NCBI GenBank assembly: GCA_018819105.1
Contig: JAHJQV010000030.1
Location: 1 to 63,654 of the forward strand
DNA length: 63,654 bases
Source: Gammaproteobacteria bacterium
GTDB lineage: Bacteria; Pseudomonadota; Gammaproteobacteria; Xanthomonadales; Wenzhouxiangellaceae
Reading direction: 5' to 3'
Position 1 is the stretch's first letter. The number at the start of each line of letters is the position of its first letter. Shown here in pieces: positions 33,599 to 42,968 of this stretch. The translations under genes and the position numbers were made by a program. Below the pieces are notes generated by a model that saw only the letters and a list, made by a program, of their open reading frames with translations, had not been told where the DNA came from and did not search any database.

Positions 33599-34276
33599 AT
33601 GCACCGCCACCAGGGATTTACACTGATCGAGCTGCTCTTGGCCATCACTCTGCTCGGACTGGTCATGGCGCTGGCCTATGGTGGTCTGCGCTCGATCACC
33701 CGATCCACCGACAGCGCCGACGAGCTGATGCAGCAGCAGACTCATATGCGCGCCACACAACAGTTCATTCATCGCCAGCTGGTGCGGGCTTTGCCGCTCA
33801 GTTACTGGGTTGACAACGACGACCAGCGGCTGATGTTCGAAGGTGAGCGCGACTGGATCCAGTTTGTCGCACCGATGCCGGGCTATCTGGGGGCAGGTGG
33901 GCCGCAGGTGCAGCGACTGGAACTGGCGCGCGATGCCGGTGGTGCCTACCAGCTGCAGCTGTCACATGTGCCCTTGCTGGCCTATGAGGATGGCAGCATG
34001 CGTGATGCCGAGCCGTTCGTGCTGTTGCGCAACATTGAAGATGGCGGGTTTGAGTTCAAGGGCCAGGATGATCAGGGCGAGCTGACCGATTGGGAGTCCG
34101 GCTGGGAAACCCCCACCACGTTGCCGGTGGCCATCAACCTGCGTCTGAGCATGGCCGATGACGCCAGGGTGAGTTGGCCGCAGCTGTATGCCGCGTTGCG
34201 CATCGACAGCACCTCCGGCAGGCTACAGCAGACCGACGGGCGTGATGCGGTGTTGCGCTCACTGCTGAACCAGTGA
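33599..34276 (+). CDS. gspJ: Minor pseudopilin GspJ
   Basis: A 225-residue pseudopilin: HQG|FTLIELLLAITLLGLVMALAYGG, then the GspJ domain with FIHRQLVRALPLSYWVDND and ERDWIQFVAPMPGYLGAGGPQ. ATG 33599 is preferred over an upstream in-frame start because it puts the prepilin cleavage site six residues in. Its stop overlaps the GTG of gspK. Confidence 0.9.
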   Translation: MHRHQGFTLIELLLAITLLGLVMALAYGGLRSITRSTDSADELMQQQTHMRATQQFIHRQLVRALPLSYWVDNDDQRLMFEGERDWIQFVAPMPGYLGAGGPQVQRLELARDAGGAYQLQLSHVPLLAYEDGSMRDAEPFVLLRNIEDGGFEFKGQDDQGELTDWESGWETPTTLPVAINLRLSMADDARVSWPQLYAALRIDSTSGRLQQTDGRDAVLRSLLNQ

Positions 34277-35193
34277 ACAGCGCAGCGCCAACAGTCCGCC
34301 ATAGCGCGCCACGTCAGCAGCGTGGTGTGGCGCTGCTGATTGTGCTGTGGGTGCTGGTGCTGCTGAGCATCGTCTCCGGCACACTGGCCTTGCTGGCCCG
34401 CGCCGAGAACATGGAGGCGAGAACGCTGTTTGATGGCACGCGGGCACGCATGGGAGCGATAGCCGGGATCAACCGGGCGGTGTTTGAAATGCGCAATCCG
34501 GATCAGGCCAGCAAATGGATTGCCGATGGGCGTGGTTATGAGTTCCAGCTGGATGACGTATTGGTCACGGTCGAGGTGACCGATGAATCCGGCAAGCTGG
34601 ATCTGAATGCGGCCACGCCGGAACTGCTCTACAACCTGCTGTTCAATCACAGCAATGATGCCGAGCTGTCGGCAGCGCTGGTGGACGCGATTCTGGACTG
34701 GCGTGATCCCGACGATGCCACCCGGCCGCTGGGGGCTGAGGCGGATGCCTACGACGCATCAGGTCTGAGCTGGATACCGCCCAATCAGCCCTTTGTCACG
34801 GTGGAGGAGTTGCAGCAGGTGCTGGGCATGAGTTATCCGCTGTACCGGCAGATCGAGCCGGCGCTGACGGTGTTTTCCGGGCGCGCCGATGTCAATGCGG
34901 GATTTGCCTCCGTGGAGGCCTTGCTGGCTCTGCCGCAGATGGATTTGGCAGCCGCAGAAAATCTGGTCGCAGAACGCCGGCAGCAGACCGGCACCGATCG
35001 CCAGCCACTGGTGCTGCCGGATGGCAGCACGGCGCTGGCACAAGGCGGGGGCTTGACGTATAGTGTGCGCTCTCGCGGCACATTGAACAATGGTGCCTTT
35101 GCACAGGTCGAAGCCACGTTCAGGCTGGGCACTGATCTGCTTGGTCGGCCATTTCGCGTTGTGCGTTGGCGTGAAGGCGTCGGTTCCGGCTGA
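34273..35193 (+). CDS. gspK: Minor pseudopilin GspK
   Basis: The largest tip pseudopilin, 306 residues. The leader is cut in RQQRG|VALLIVLWVLVLLSIV; as is normal for GspK the position-5 glutamate is missing. The alpha domain with helix-hairpin-helix-like segments (GKLDLNAATPELLYNLL; VNAGFASVEALLALP) and the ILDWRDPDD block are typical. It starts with GTG 34273 overlapping gspJ by four bases. Confidence 0.92.
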   Translation: MNSAAPTVRHSAPRQQRGVALLIVLWVLVLLSIVSGTLALLARAENMEARTLFDGTRARMGAIAGINRAVFEMRNPDQASKWIADGRGYEFQLDDVLVTVEVTDESGKLDLNAATPELLYNLLFNHSNDAELSAALVDAILDWRDPDDATRPLGAEADAYDASGLSWIPPNQPFVTVEELQQVLGMSYPLYRQIEPALTVFSGRADVNAGFASVEALLALPQMDLAAAENLVAERRQQTGTDRQPLVLPDGSTALAQGGGLTYSVRSRGTLNNGAFAQVEATFRLGTDLLGRPFRVVRWREGVGSG

Positions 35194-35242
35194 CCCCCTG
35201 ATTTTCTGACAGCAACACATCTGAGATCATACCGGTAAACTC

Positions 35243-36604
35243 GTGTTCGAAGCTCTAGGCAAATACGGCGCCATCGTGCGAACCCGCTACCAGGCATCCG
35301 GACTGCCGCGTTTTCTGCAATGGTGGACAGGTGAGCTGCGGCCGTTGATCCCGGACCGGGTGATGGGCTGGTTCGAGGTGCCGGGAGAGAAACTGCTGAT
35401 CACCTCATCTGCCAGCGAATGGCTGCTGTGGCGCTCTGGCAAGGATGGTGAGCAGTTGCTCGATCGGCTGGCCATGGACGCTGAGCCGGATCAGCTGCGC
35501 GAGCGCTTGCAGGCCTGTCTGGATCGGTTCCAGGAAGCCCTCACTGCGGTCATCTACTGCCTGCCATCGGCACAATTGCTGAGCAAGCGCCTGCGTCTGC
35601 CGCTGGCGGCCGAGGCCAATCTGCAGCAGGCGGTGGGCTTTGAGCTGGATCGGCAAACACCTTTCAAGGCCGATGAGGTTTATTACGACGTCAAGGTGGT
35701 GCAGCGCGATGCACCTTTCATTGAGGTCGATCTGTATATCATCCTGCGCAGTGAGGTCGATGCCAGGCTGCAGCAGCTGGCTCGACTGGGTCTGACCCTG
35801 CAGGGCGTGGACATCAACCAGGCCAGCGATGAGCAGAGCAGTACGCCGTCGCCACCCAGGCCCCTGCACATCAATCTGTTGCCGGCAGACAAGCGCGGTC
35901 GACGCAGCAACCGGCGGGTGCGCATCAACTGGGCGCTGGCGACTGCAGCGCTGCTGCTGCTGGCACTGCTGATGGCAGAGACCCTGTATCTGCGCGGCAA
36001 CACCCTGCAGCAGTTGCAGCAGCAGCGTGATGCCTTGCGCGCCGAGGCGATGCAGGTCAGCAAGCTGGAGCAACAGCTTGAAGAAGCCATCGAGGCGGCC
36101 AATTTTCTTGCCGAGCAACAGGCGCAGACGCCAATGATGCTCGACGTGATTGCCGAGGTGACCAGTCTGCTGCCACAACACACCTGGATCCAGCGCATGC
36201 AAATGACTGGCAAGGAGCTCGAGTTGCTGGGGCTGTCGGACAGCTCGCAGCAGATGATCGAGCTGTTGGATCAGTCGGCCATGCTGGAAAACACTTCATT
36301 CAAAGGCACCATCGCCACCGACCGCCGACTCAACAAGGAGCGCTTCACCGCCACCGCACAGATTGATCCGGGCAGTCGATTCAGCCCTTCTGTGTCGACG
36401 GCAGAGCCTGCTGTCGATGCAGATGACGGGGGCACTGTGGAGGACGCCGGCGATGAGCTGCTCCCCGTGGACGACGCAGAGGACATTGATGCCGGGGAGG
36501 AGTCGGATGAGCTTGCCGATGGGGGCGCCAATGAGTCTGCAACCGGCATGCCATTGACCGGCAGCGGCAACCAGACAGGAGACGGTCATGCAGCTGTTGC
36601 CTGA
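35243..36604 (+). CDS. gspL: Type II secretion protein GspL
   Basis: A 453-residue bitopic inner-membrane protein: cytoplasmic actin-like domain (to about 220) that recruits GspE, with PilM/PilN-type motifs GFELDRQTPFKADEVYYDV, one membrane helix (INWALATAALLLLALLMAETLYL), then a periplasmic coiled coil and ferredoxin-like domain. The final ~80 residues are an acidic, low-complexity tail (VDADDGGTVEDAGDELLPVD). GTG 35243 is the start. Confidence 0.88.
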   Translation: MFEALGKYGAIVRTRYQASGLPRFLQWWTGELRPLIPDRVMGWFEVPGEKLLITSSASEWLLWRSGKDGEQLLDRLAMDAEPDQLRERLQACLDRFQEALTAVIYCLPSAQLLSKRLRLPLAAEANLQQAVGFELDRQTPFKADEVYYDVKVVQRDAPFIEVDLYIILRSEVDARLQQLARLGLTLQGVDINQASDEQSSTPSPPRPLHINLLPADKRGRRSNRRVRINWALATAALLLLALLMAETLYLRGNTLQQLQQQRDALRAEAMQVSKLEQQLEEAIEAANFLAEQQAQTPMMLDVIAEVTSLLPQHTWIQRMQMTGKELELLGLSDSSQQMIELLDQSAMLENTSFKGTIATDRRLNKERFTATAQIDPGSRFSPSVSTAEPAVDADDGGTVEDAGDELLPVDDAEDIDAGEESDELADGGANESATGMPLTGSGNQTGDGHAAVA

Positions 36605-37217
36605 TCGCGAGCAGTCACGTCCGCTGGCGCTGGGATTGGCCGGGCTGCTGCTGGTGCTGGTCTATCTCTTGTGTTTTCACTGGTTCGTCATGCGTCATCT
36701 GGCCTTGAGTGATGAGATCGGCCGCCTGCAGGAAGATCTGCAACGTTTTGCCGAGGTGGTGGCCAGACGCGATGCCATCGAGGCCAGCCTGCAGCAACTC
36801 AACAGCGAAGACCGCAACGACGAGCTGTTTCTGCGCGGTGACAGTTTTGATGTCGCCGCCGCCGAGCTGACCCAGCGGCTGAAGCAGATCATTGCCACCC
36901 AGGCCGATCATGAATCCGGCTGTCAGGTGATCAGCAACCGCAATGTGCGACCGCGCGAGGTGGAGCGGTTTGAACAGGTCAAGGTGGAGGTGCGCATGCG
37001 CTGTAACCTGGGTGACTTTGTCAAATCCATGCACACGCTGAGTGCGTCATCGCCGATGGTGCTGATTGATGGCGTCAACATCTACCAGCGCTATGTGCCG
37101 GTACCCGGGCGCGAACTGCGCAATCAGAACACTGCGGAACTGGACATCCGGTTTGAAATGTTCGGTTATCTGGCGGGCGCTCGCGAGTTGGCGGACAGCT
37201 CAGGCAGGCGCTCATGA
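36588..37217 (+). CDS. gspM: Type II secretion protein GspM
   Basis: A 209-residue bitopic protein with a single N-terminal membrane helix (LALGLAGLLLVLVYLLCFHWFVM), a coiled coil (LQEDLQRFAEVVARRDAIEASLQQL) and a small periplasmic domain, as expected for the GspL partner. It overlaps gspL by 17 bases and gspN by four. Assignment relies on topology and position. Confidence 0.8.
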   Translation: MQLLPDREQSRPLALGLAGLLLVLVYLLCFHWFVMRHLALSDEIGRLQEDLQRFAEVVARRDAIEASLQQLNSEDRNDELFLRGDSFDVAAAELTQRLKQIIATQADHESGCQVISNRNVRPREVERFEQVKVEVRMRCNLGDFVKSMHTLSASSPMVLIDGVNIYQRYVPVPGRELRNQNTAELDIRFEMFGYLAGARELADSSGRRS

Positions 37218-37969
37218 AAAGCGATCTCTGGACCGGACTGACCGCCCTGCTGGGTACCGTCTGCCTGCTGCTGCTGGTTGTGGCTGGCATCAGTGCCGTC
37301 CTGCTCGGTGAAGCCCCCGCCATCAATCCGGCGGATGTCAGCGGGCAGCGTCTGGCAGCGCAGCTGGAGGACCTGAAATCGGTCAGCTTCAATGAACGCA
37401 GCAGCGAACTTTACACCGCTGCAATTCTGCAGCAACCGCTGTTTTTTGCTGATCGCAGCCTGCCGGAAATCATCGACGAGGAAGCCGCTGCGGCACTGGC
37501 GGCGGCGGAACAGGCAGAGCAGGAAACCAGCATAGAAAAGCTGGATGCGCGACTTGCCGGCATCATCATTGCGCCCGATCAGCGTCTGGCCATGGTCGCC
37601 GACAACAAGTCGAAAAAAACCATGGTGCTGTCCGAAGGCATGACGCTGGAAGGCGAGCAGGCGGCCTGGCGTCTTGATCGCATTGCGGAACGTATGGTCA
37701 GTTTTGCTGCCGGAGACGAGTCGGCTGAACTGGAGCTGGAAGTCAACACCAAGGGACTGCAGGCACCTGCTGCGGCGGCTCGCCAGCAATCTGCCAACAG
37801 TCAGGACAGGCCGCAGCAGTCGGCTGAGGAGATCGTCAGCAATGCCAGAGATGCTGCCGCCCAGCGCGAACAGACGGCTGCAGAAATTCGCCGGCGCATT
37901 GCCGAGCGGCGGGCACAATTAAGAGCGGAGCGTGCCAGACAGGCACAAGATGGAAACAACAATGATTGA
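37214..37969 (+). CDS. gspN: GspN/GspC-like type II secretion protein
   Basis: A 251-residue protein with one N-terminal membrane helix (LTALLGTVCLLLLVVAGISAVLL), a homology-region-like periplasmic domain (LDARLAGIIIAPDQRLAMVADNKSKKTMVLSEG) like that of GspC, and a C-terminal basic coiled-coil tail (QREQTAAEIRRRIAERRAQLRAER). The place between GspM and GspD matches XpsN of Xanthomonas, which takes the role of GspC in linking the platform to the secretin. No separate gspC is present. Confidence 0.72.
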   Translation: MKSDLWTGLTALLGTVCLLLLVVAGISAVLLGEAPAINPADVSGQRLAAQLEDLKSVSFNERSSELYTAAILQQPLFFADRSLPEIIDEEAAAALAAAEQAEQETSIEKLDARLAGIIIAPDQRLAMVADNKSKKTMVLSEGMTLEGEQAAWRLDRIAERMVSFAAGDESAELELEVNTKGLQAPAAAARQQSANSQDRPQQSAEEIVSNARDAAAQREQTAAEIRRRIAERRAQLRAERARQAQDGNNND

Positions 37970-40316
37970 AAACCACAACACGCATGCGGGCAGGTGGGTC
38001 AGTACAACACTGCTGCTGGTGTTGCTCGTCGGCTGTGCCGGCAATGAGCCCAAAGACACCCGCGGCAAATCCAGTGCAACCTATACCGAGGCGCGCGAGC
38101 GCATCGAGGTGCCGATGCAGCCGGACGCGGAAGCCGATGCAGCGGCTGCCGTTCGCGGTGAGATCCCCAAAGTGGAAAAGATCGCCGGCAGCGGCAGCTT
38201 CATCAACGAAGAGGTGGCACGCAGCCAGCCGCGTCAGGTGCTGGCTGAGGACGGTGAAATCAGTTTCAATTTCGAGGCGCTGCCGGTGCAGGAAGTGGTG
38301 CGCGCGGTGCTGGGCGAAATGCTGGGCGAGAACTATGTCATCGCCCCCGGCGTCAGCGGTGAGGTGACCTTTGCCACCGCCAAGCCGGTCAACCGTGAGC
38401 AGATCATGCCGATTCTGGAAATGCTGCTGCGCTGGAACAATGCGGCCATGGTCTATCGCGACGGGCAGTACCAGATTCTGCCGGTCAATCAGGCCATACC
38501 CGGCAACCTTTCGCCCCGGCTGGCCAAAGCCGCAAGCGTCAAGGGTTTTGAAGTGCTGGCGGTACCATTGCAGTATATCGCTCCGGCGCAGATGCAGATC
38601 ATTCTGGAGCCTTATGTGCGCGAGGGCGCCATTGTCAGCGCCGACAACGCGCGCAGTCTGATGGTACTGGCCGGCACCCGCGCCGAACTGGCCAGCTATC
38701 TGCGCACGATCGAGATTTTCGATGTCGACTGGCTCGACGGCATGTCGGTGGGGATTTTCCGCCTGGAGCTGGTCGAGGTGGCCGATGTCATCGCAGAGCT
38801 GGAGGCGGTGTTCGGCGAGGGTGCGGAAACGCCGCTGGCCGGGATGTTCCGCTTTATGCCGATCGAGCGACTCAATGCCATCATGGTGATCACGCCACAG
38901 GAAGAATATCTGAACCAGGCCGAAACCTGGATCCAGCGGCTGGATCGGGGCCAGGCCGGTGCCGCCAACCGGCTGTATGTGTATCGGGTGGAAAACCTGG
39001 AAGCTGGAGTGCTGGCCGATTACCTGCTGGACATCTTCGGTGGCAGCCGCAGCCAGAGCCAGAGTGGTGGTGATCGCAATAACCTGACCGCCGGTTCGAT
39101 CGGGCCGGGGCTGGAGCCGGTGTCGCTGTCGTCGGTGAATCAGGAGGCCGAGCTGACCGCGCGTGGGCAGTCTGCCGCACGCAACGACAACATCGGCGAA
39201 GACAGCCGCCAGGGTGCGGTCATCGGCGACAACGAAAATGTGCGCATCACCGCCGTTGAGGAAACCAACTCGCTGCTGATCCAGGCCACGCCCAGTCAGT
39301 ATGGCAGCATCCTCAATGCCATTGAGAACCTTGACATCGAACCCTTGCAGGTACTGATCGAGGCGCATGTGGTGGAAGTCACGCTGAATGAAAATCTGGA
39401 ATATGGCGTTAACTACTTCCTGTCCAACTTTGATCCCAATGCCGATGGCGTGAACATCGGCGATGGTGGTGATGGCGGTGACGATGGCGACACCGGAGGC
39501 AGCGTCGGTGGCGATGGCACATCGCTGAATGCGCCAGGCTTTATCTCGCGCTCGGCCGGCTTTGATGGCAGCAACACCCTGCTCACCTATGTCAGCAACC
39601 CGTTGAATGCTTTCGGCGATTTTTTCAGCGCCACCATCAATGCTCTGGAGTCGGTCAGTGATGCGCGCACGATCTCCTCGCCAACACTGCTGGTGCGCAA
39701 CAACACCGAATCCTCAATCAATGTCGGCACCCAGGTGGCGATCGCCAACACCAGCTTCAACGGCATTGGCGGAGTCGGTGGCACCGGCACCATCGCCAGC
39801 ACGCAGTTTGTGCAGACCGGTACCACGCTGACGGTCACGCCGCGGGTCAATCCCGGTGGTCTGGTCTATCTGGAGCTGAACCAGGAAGTCAGTTCCCCGG
39901 GAGCACGCCCCACCGGTGGCGGCAACCCGGACATCAACACCAATACGCTGACCACCAATGTGGCGGTGCAGTCCGGCCAGAGCATCATTCTTGGTGGTCT
40001 GATTCGTGATTCCATGTCAGAAACCGAAAGCGGCATACCGTTTCTGCGGCGCATCCCGCTGCTGGGGCGTGCATTCGAATCCACCACGCTTTCCAGTACC
40101 CGCAGTGAGATCGTCGTCATCATCAAGCCGACCGTGGTCGAGACCATTGATAACCTGCAGGGGGTCTCGGATGAGTTCAGCCGCAAGTTCCGGGGTCTGA
40201 AGCCATTGCAGCGGCCCATACTGATGCCCAACGAAGCCATCCCGCGCGAAGTGGACATCAATGCGACATTGCGGCCTGGCACATCAGCTGACGACATGCA
40301 GCAGCAACAACCCTGA
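37962..40316 (+). CDS. gspD: Type II secretion secretin GspD
   Basis: Outer-membrane secretin, here a predicted lipoprotein (TLLLVLLVGC, lipobox LVGC) of about 784 residues. N0/N1-N3 domains (ISFNFEALPVQEVVRAVLGEML; VAVPLQ..QMQIILEPYVREG) precede the secretin core (VLIEAHVVEVTLNENLEYGVNYF; LQVQSGQSIILGGLIRDS-like) and the end PLLGRAFESTTLSSTRSEIVVIIKPTVV. A Gly/Asp-rich insert (about residues 501-520) lies between core strands. Lipidation suggests self-piloting without a separate pilotin. ATG 37962 overlaps gspN; ATG 37950 is an alternative. Confidence 0.95.
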   Translation: MIENHNTHAGRWVSTTLLLVLLVGCAGNEPKDTRGKSSATYTEARERIEVPMQPDAEADAAAAVRGEIPKVEKIAGSGSFINEEVARSQPRQVLAEDGEISFNFEALPVQEVVRAVLGEMLGENYVIAPGVSGEVTFATAKPVNREQIMPILEMLLRWNNAAMVYRDGQYQILPVNQAIPGNLSPRLAKAASVKGFEVLAVPLQYIAPAQMQIILEPYVREGAIVSADNARSLMVLAGTRAELASYLRTIEIFDVDWLDGMSVGIFRLELVEVADVIAELEAVFGEGAETPLAGMFRFMPIERLNAIMVITPQEEYLNQAETWIQRLDRGQAGAANRLYVYRVENLEAGVLADYLLDIFGGSRSQSQSGGDRNNLTAGSIGPGLEPVSLSSVNQEAELTARGQSAARNDNIGEDSRQGAVIGDNENVRITAVEETNSLLIQATPSQYGSILNAIENLDIEPLQVLIEAHVVEVTLNENLEYGVNYFLSNFDPNADGVNIGDGGDGGDDGDTGGSVGGDGTSLNAPGFISRSAGFDGSNTLLTYVSNPLNAFGDFFSATINALESVSDARTISSPTLLVRNNTESSINVGTQVAIANTSFNGIGGVGGTGTIASTQFVQTGTTLTVTPRVNPGGLVYLELNQEVSSPGARPTGGGNPDINTNTLTTNVAVQSGQSIILGGLIRDSMSETESGIPFLRRIPLLGRAFESTTLSSTRSEIVVIIKPTVVETIDNLQGVSDEFSRKFRGLKPLQRPILMPNEAIPREVDINATLRPGTSADDMQQQQP

Positions 40317-40438
40317 ACCGAAGGCGTGGATACCGGTCACAAAGCATTCTCCCGGGCAGGACAGACAACAGACAAGGCCGTGGCACAGCAGGTGTCGCTG
40401 ACTATTGTGCAACCACAACAGCATTGGAAGAGCAAACA

Positions 40439-40870
40439 ATGAACAGAATGAAACCATCATCAGTGGCCGTCCTGTGGGGCATGATTCTGCTGCTGGGGGG
40501 CTGCAGCCAGCAGACCACCAGGCCGGATGACGGCCGCGCCGAAGACCTTGTCGAGCAGCGCGCCAAAGCGCGCTGGGATCTGATCGTGCAGAAGCAATAC
40601 ATGGATGCCTATGCCTATCTGACGCCCGGCTACCGGGCCACCACGCCGATAGACGTTTACTCGGTCACCATGCGACGCTCAGCAGTGCGCTGGAAGTCGG
40701 CCGAATTCAAGTCGGTGGAATGCCGGTCCGAGAGCGTCTGTATCGCCACATTTGATGTCGATGCCACCGTGGTGGGGCAGCTGCGCGGTGCTGACAGGGT
40801 TCCCATTACTAAGCTGGTGCACGATGAATGGCTGCTGGTGGATGGGCAGTGGTATTATGCAATGCCATGA
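40439..40870 (+). CDS. Small predicted lipoprotein
   Basis: A 143-residue protein with a lipoprotein signal (SVAVLWGMILLLGGC, lipobox LGGC) followed by a helical stretch (LVEQRAKARWDLIVQKQYMDAYAYLTPGYRAT) and a beta-rich C-terminus ending DGQWYYAMP, a pattern seen in NTF2-like or DUF4878-like folds. ATG 40439 follows GGAAGAG. It lies downstream of gspD by about 120 bases and may accompany the secretion system, but no function can be assigned. Confidence 0.65.
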   Translation: MNRMKPSSVAVLWGMILLLGGCSQQTTRPDDGRAEDLVEQRAKARWDLIVQKQYMDAYAYLTPGYRATTPIDVYSVTMRRSAVRWKSAEFKSVECRSESVCIATFDVDATVVGQLRGADRVPITKLVHDEWLLVDGQWYYAMP

Positions 40871-41070
40871 GCCGGTAGTCCGCCTGTCTCCAGTTCCGGT
40901 ACCGATCCAATCATGTCGAAGAAGCTTCACATGGAAGCGATTTTGCGCTTGCGTTCAGCGTTAATATGACGTAACATTCTCCCTAGTCGGATCGCTGTGC
41001 GTGGCTTGTAGCCCGCAAGCTGCGTGATCTGGCCGTGTTTTTTGCCCGTTAACAACCAATGGAGTGTTCC

Positions 41071-42633
41071 ATGAACAAAAAGACCTTAACAACCGCAGTG
41101 TTGGCTGGTCTTACCGGTATTGCCGGTATTGTCAGCGTATCCAACGCGGTACATATCAATCCGGACGGTACCGGACAGGTACTCGTCTATCCTTACTACA
41201 CCACCCGTGCCGACAACGTCACCCTGATTTCTATCGTTAACACGACAGAAGACGGCAAGGCGGTGAAAGTACGCTTCATCGAAGGCATGAACAGCCGCGA
41301 AGTGCGCGACTTCAACTTGTACATGTCACCGTTCGATGTATGGACCGCTGCCATCAGCGACAACGGCACCGGCGGTGCTGGCTTTGTCACCACTGACAAC
41401 AGCTGTACCGCACCGTACTTCTTCAACAACGGCACCGTCGACGGCAGCAGTGCCGGTGCGCCGGGTTCCGAGTTCAGCACCTTCCTGTTCAACGACGTGG
41501 TTGGCGGTGCTGGCCCGACCAGCGGTCTGGATCGTACCCGTGAAGGCTACGTCGAAATGATCGAAATGGGCACGCTGACCAATGCAGTGGAAGATTCACT
41601 GGCTGCAGCGACCCACACCGGTCCTGACGATGTCAACGGCAACCCGACACCTGCTGACTGCCAGCAGCTGGTTGACGCATGGCGTAACCCGGGTCCGAAC
41701 CCGTACTGGATTCTGGACGCGCAGACCGACATGGCTCCGCCTACCGGCGGCCTGTTTGGTGATGGTACCATCGTGAATGTGGCCAATGGCCGCGCCATGG
41801 GTTACGCTGCGACCGCTCTGGACGGTTTCTACGTACCTGGTGAACTGGATCCGGTTTCCCTGCACGAACTGCCGGCTTCTCCGCAGCCGGATCTGACCGA
41901 CGTGCTGCCGACCACCAGTTACAGTGTGCTCGCCACCGGTGCTGGTGCTCCGGTTGTGGTTTCTGACGACTGGGCCATTGCTCCGCAGGCAGTGACCGCT
42001 GTATTCATGAGCAACCAGGTCATGAACCAGTACGCAGTGGAAGATGCCACCAACGCCGTGACCGAGTGGGTTGTTACTCACCCGACCAAGCGTTTCCACA
42101 CCTTCGACCAGCTGCCTGGTCCGGCCGTGGCTCCGTTCACCGTTCAGTGGAATCCGGAAACCGGTACCGCCTGTGAGCCGATCGATATCCGTATCTGGGA
42201 TCGCAACGAGCAGGAAAGTGGCACCGCACCGGGTGATGTTGAGCCTTCACCGGCACCGCCTCCGGAAATCGTTGGCAACAACTTCTGCTGGGAAGTGAAC
42301 ACCGTTGGCTTCAACAATGGTCAGGACATCGTAGATGCCGGCCAGACTGCAGCCCTGGGTTCCAAGCTGTCCATCAACTTCGACGTTGACAGCGCTACCC
42401 ACATTCCGGAAGCCTTCAGTTCTGGTTGGGCTCAGGTCTCATTCCCACAGACCATGGTCAACGACCTCGGTACCCGTGAGTATGTAGGTCTGCCCGTGAC
42501 CGGTTTCGCGGTTCGTACAGCCAACGCTGACGGCGGCGATGACGATGCCACCAACGACATCCTGTTCGGTGCGGCATTTGATCATGCTTATGCCCGCGTC
42601 ATCCAGGCTCCGGCCCCGGTACCGGCTCCGTAA
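41071..42633 (+). CDS. Secreted protein of unknown function, probably abundant
   Basis: A 520-residue exported protein with signal peptide (LTTAVLAGLTGIAGIVSVSNA) and mature start VHINPDGTGQVLVYPYYTT. It is acidic, cysteine-poor, rich in Asn/Gly/Thr and beta-strand pattern, and ends APAPVPAP. Codons are biased toward GGT, CGT and similar forms more than in neighbours, and a strong ribosome-binding site (TGGAGTG) and strong terminator flank it, all signs of high expression. It follows the secretion operon, so it may be a secreted or surface-layer substrate. I do not recognise a named family beyond similar hypothetical secreted proteins. Confidence 0.7.
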   Translation: MNKKTLTTAVLAGLTGIAGIVSVSNAVHINPDGTGQVLVYPYYTTRADNVTLISIVNTTEDGKAVKVRFIEGMNSREVRDFNLYMSPFDVWTAAISDNGTGGAGFVTTDNSCTAPYFFNNGTVDGSSAGAPGSEFSTFLFNDVVGGAGPTSGLDRTREGYVEMIEMGTLTNAVEDSLAAATHTGPDDVNGNPTPADCQQLVDAWRNPGPNPYWILDAQTDMAPPTGGLFGDGTIVNVANGRAMGYAATALDGFYVPGELDPVSLHELPASPQPDLTDVLPTTSYSVLATGAGAPVVVSDDWAIAPQAVTAVFMSNQVMNQYAVEDATNAVTEWVVTHPTKRFHTFDQLPGPAVAPFTVQWNPETGTACEPIDIRIWDRNEQESGTAPGDVEPSPAPPPEIVGNNFCWEVNTVGFNNGQDIVDAGQTAALGSKLSINFDVDSATHIPEAFSSGWAQVSFPQTMVNDLGTREYVGLPVTGFAVRTANADGGDDDATNDILFGAAFDHAYARVIQAPAPVPAP

Positions 42634-42968
42634 TTCAGAGTCTGAATTAGCAATCGCTTAACAGCGTATTTGCTTAAATACACGGGCTGCCCACTGGGCA
42701 GCCCTTTTTTGTTGTGGACACTGGTTGCTCGTTGTGTATCATCATTGTCGCACTCACAGCGGCAACAGCGATTGGATCGCCAGGATATGAGTGATTGCAC
42801 AGGCTCCCTCGCACGGTAACAGCTGGCTTTCACAAAAGTCTTACTTGCGCCTTTGAGGAAATCGCTGCTAATATGATCACATCATCAGATCAGGTGATTA
42901 TGGCCAAAAGTTGAGAAATCGGATTAAATCATGGACGATTGATCAACATCGACTTGCTTGGAGATTTT
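42634..42968. other. Intergenic stretch with terminator and candidate promoter
   Basis: 335 bases without a gene. It contains the terminator at 42684-42710 and, nearer the next gene, TTGCGC (42845-42850) and TAATAT (42869-42874) separated by 18 bases, a weak sigma-70-like pair. The same TAATATGA string occurs upstream of the preceding secreted-protein gene at 40962-40969. Confidence 0.4.
42684..42710 (+). terminator. Strong intrinsic terminator
   Basis: GGGCTGCCC (42684-42692) and GGGCAGCCC (42696-42704) form a nine-pair stem with a three-base loop followed by TTTTTTG. It ends the transcript of the large secreted-protein gene 50 bases upstream. Confidence 0.93.

Noticed and set aside
37836-39368. 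510-codon frame on the - strand
   Set aside because: Antisense to gspN/gspD, which have clear secretin motifs; histidine/glutamine-rich composition is typical of a shadow frame.
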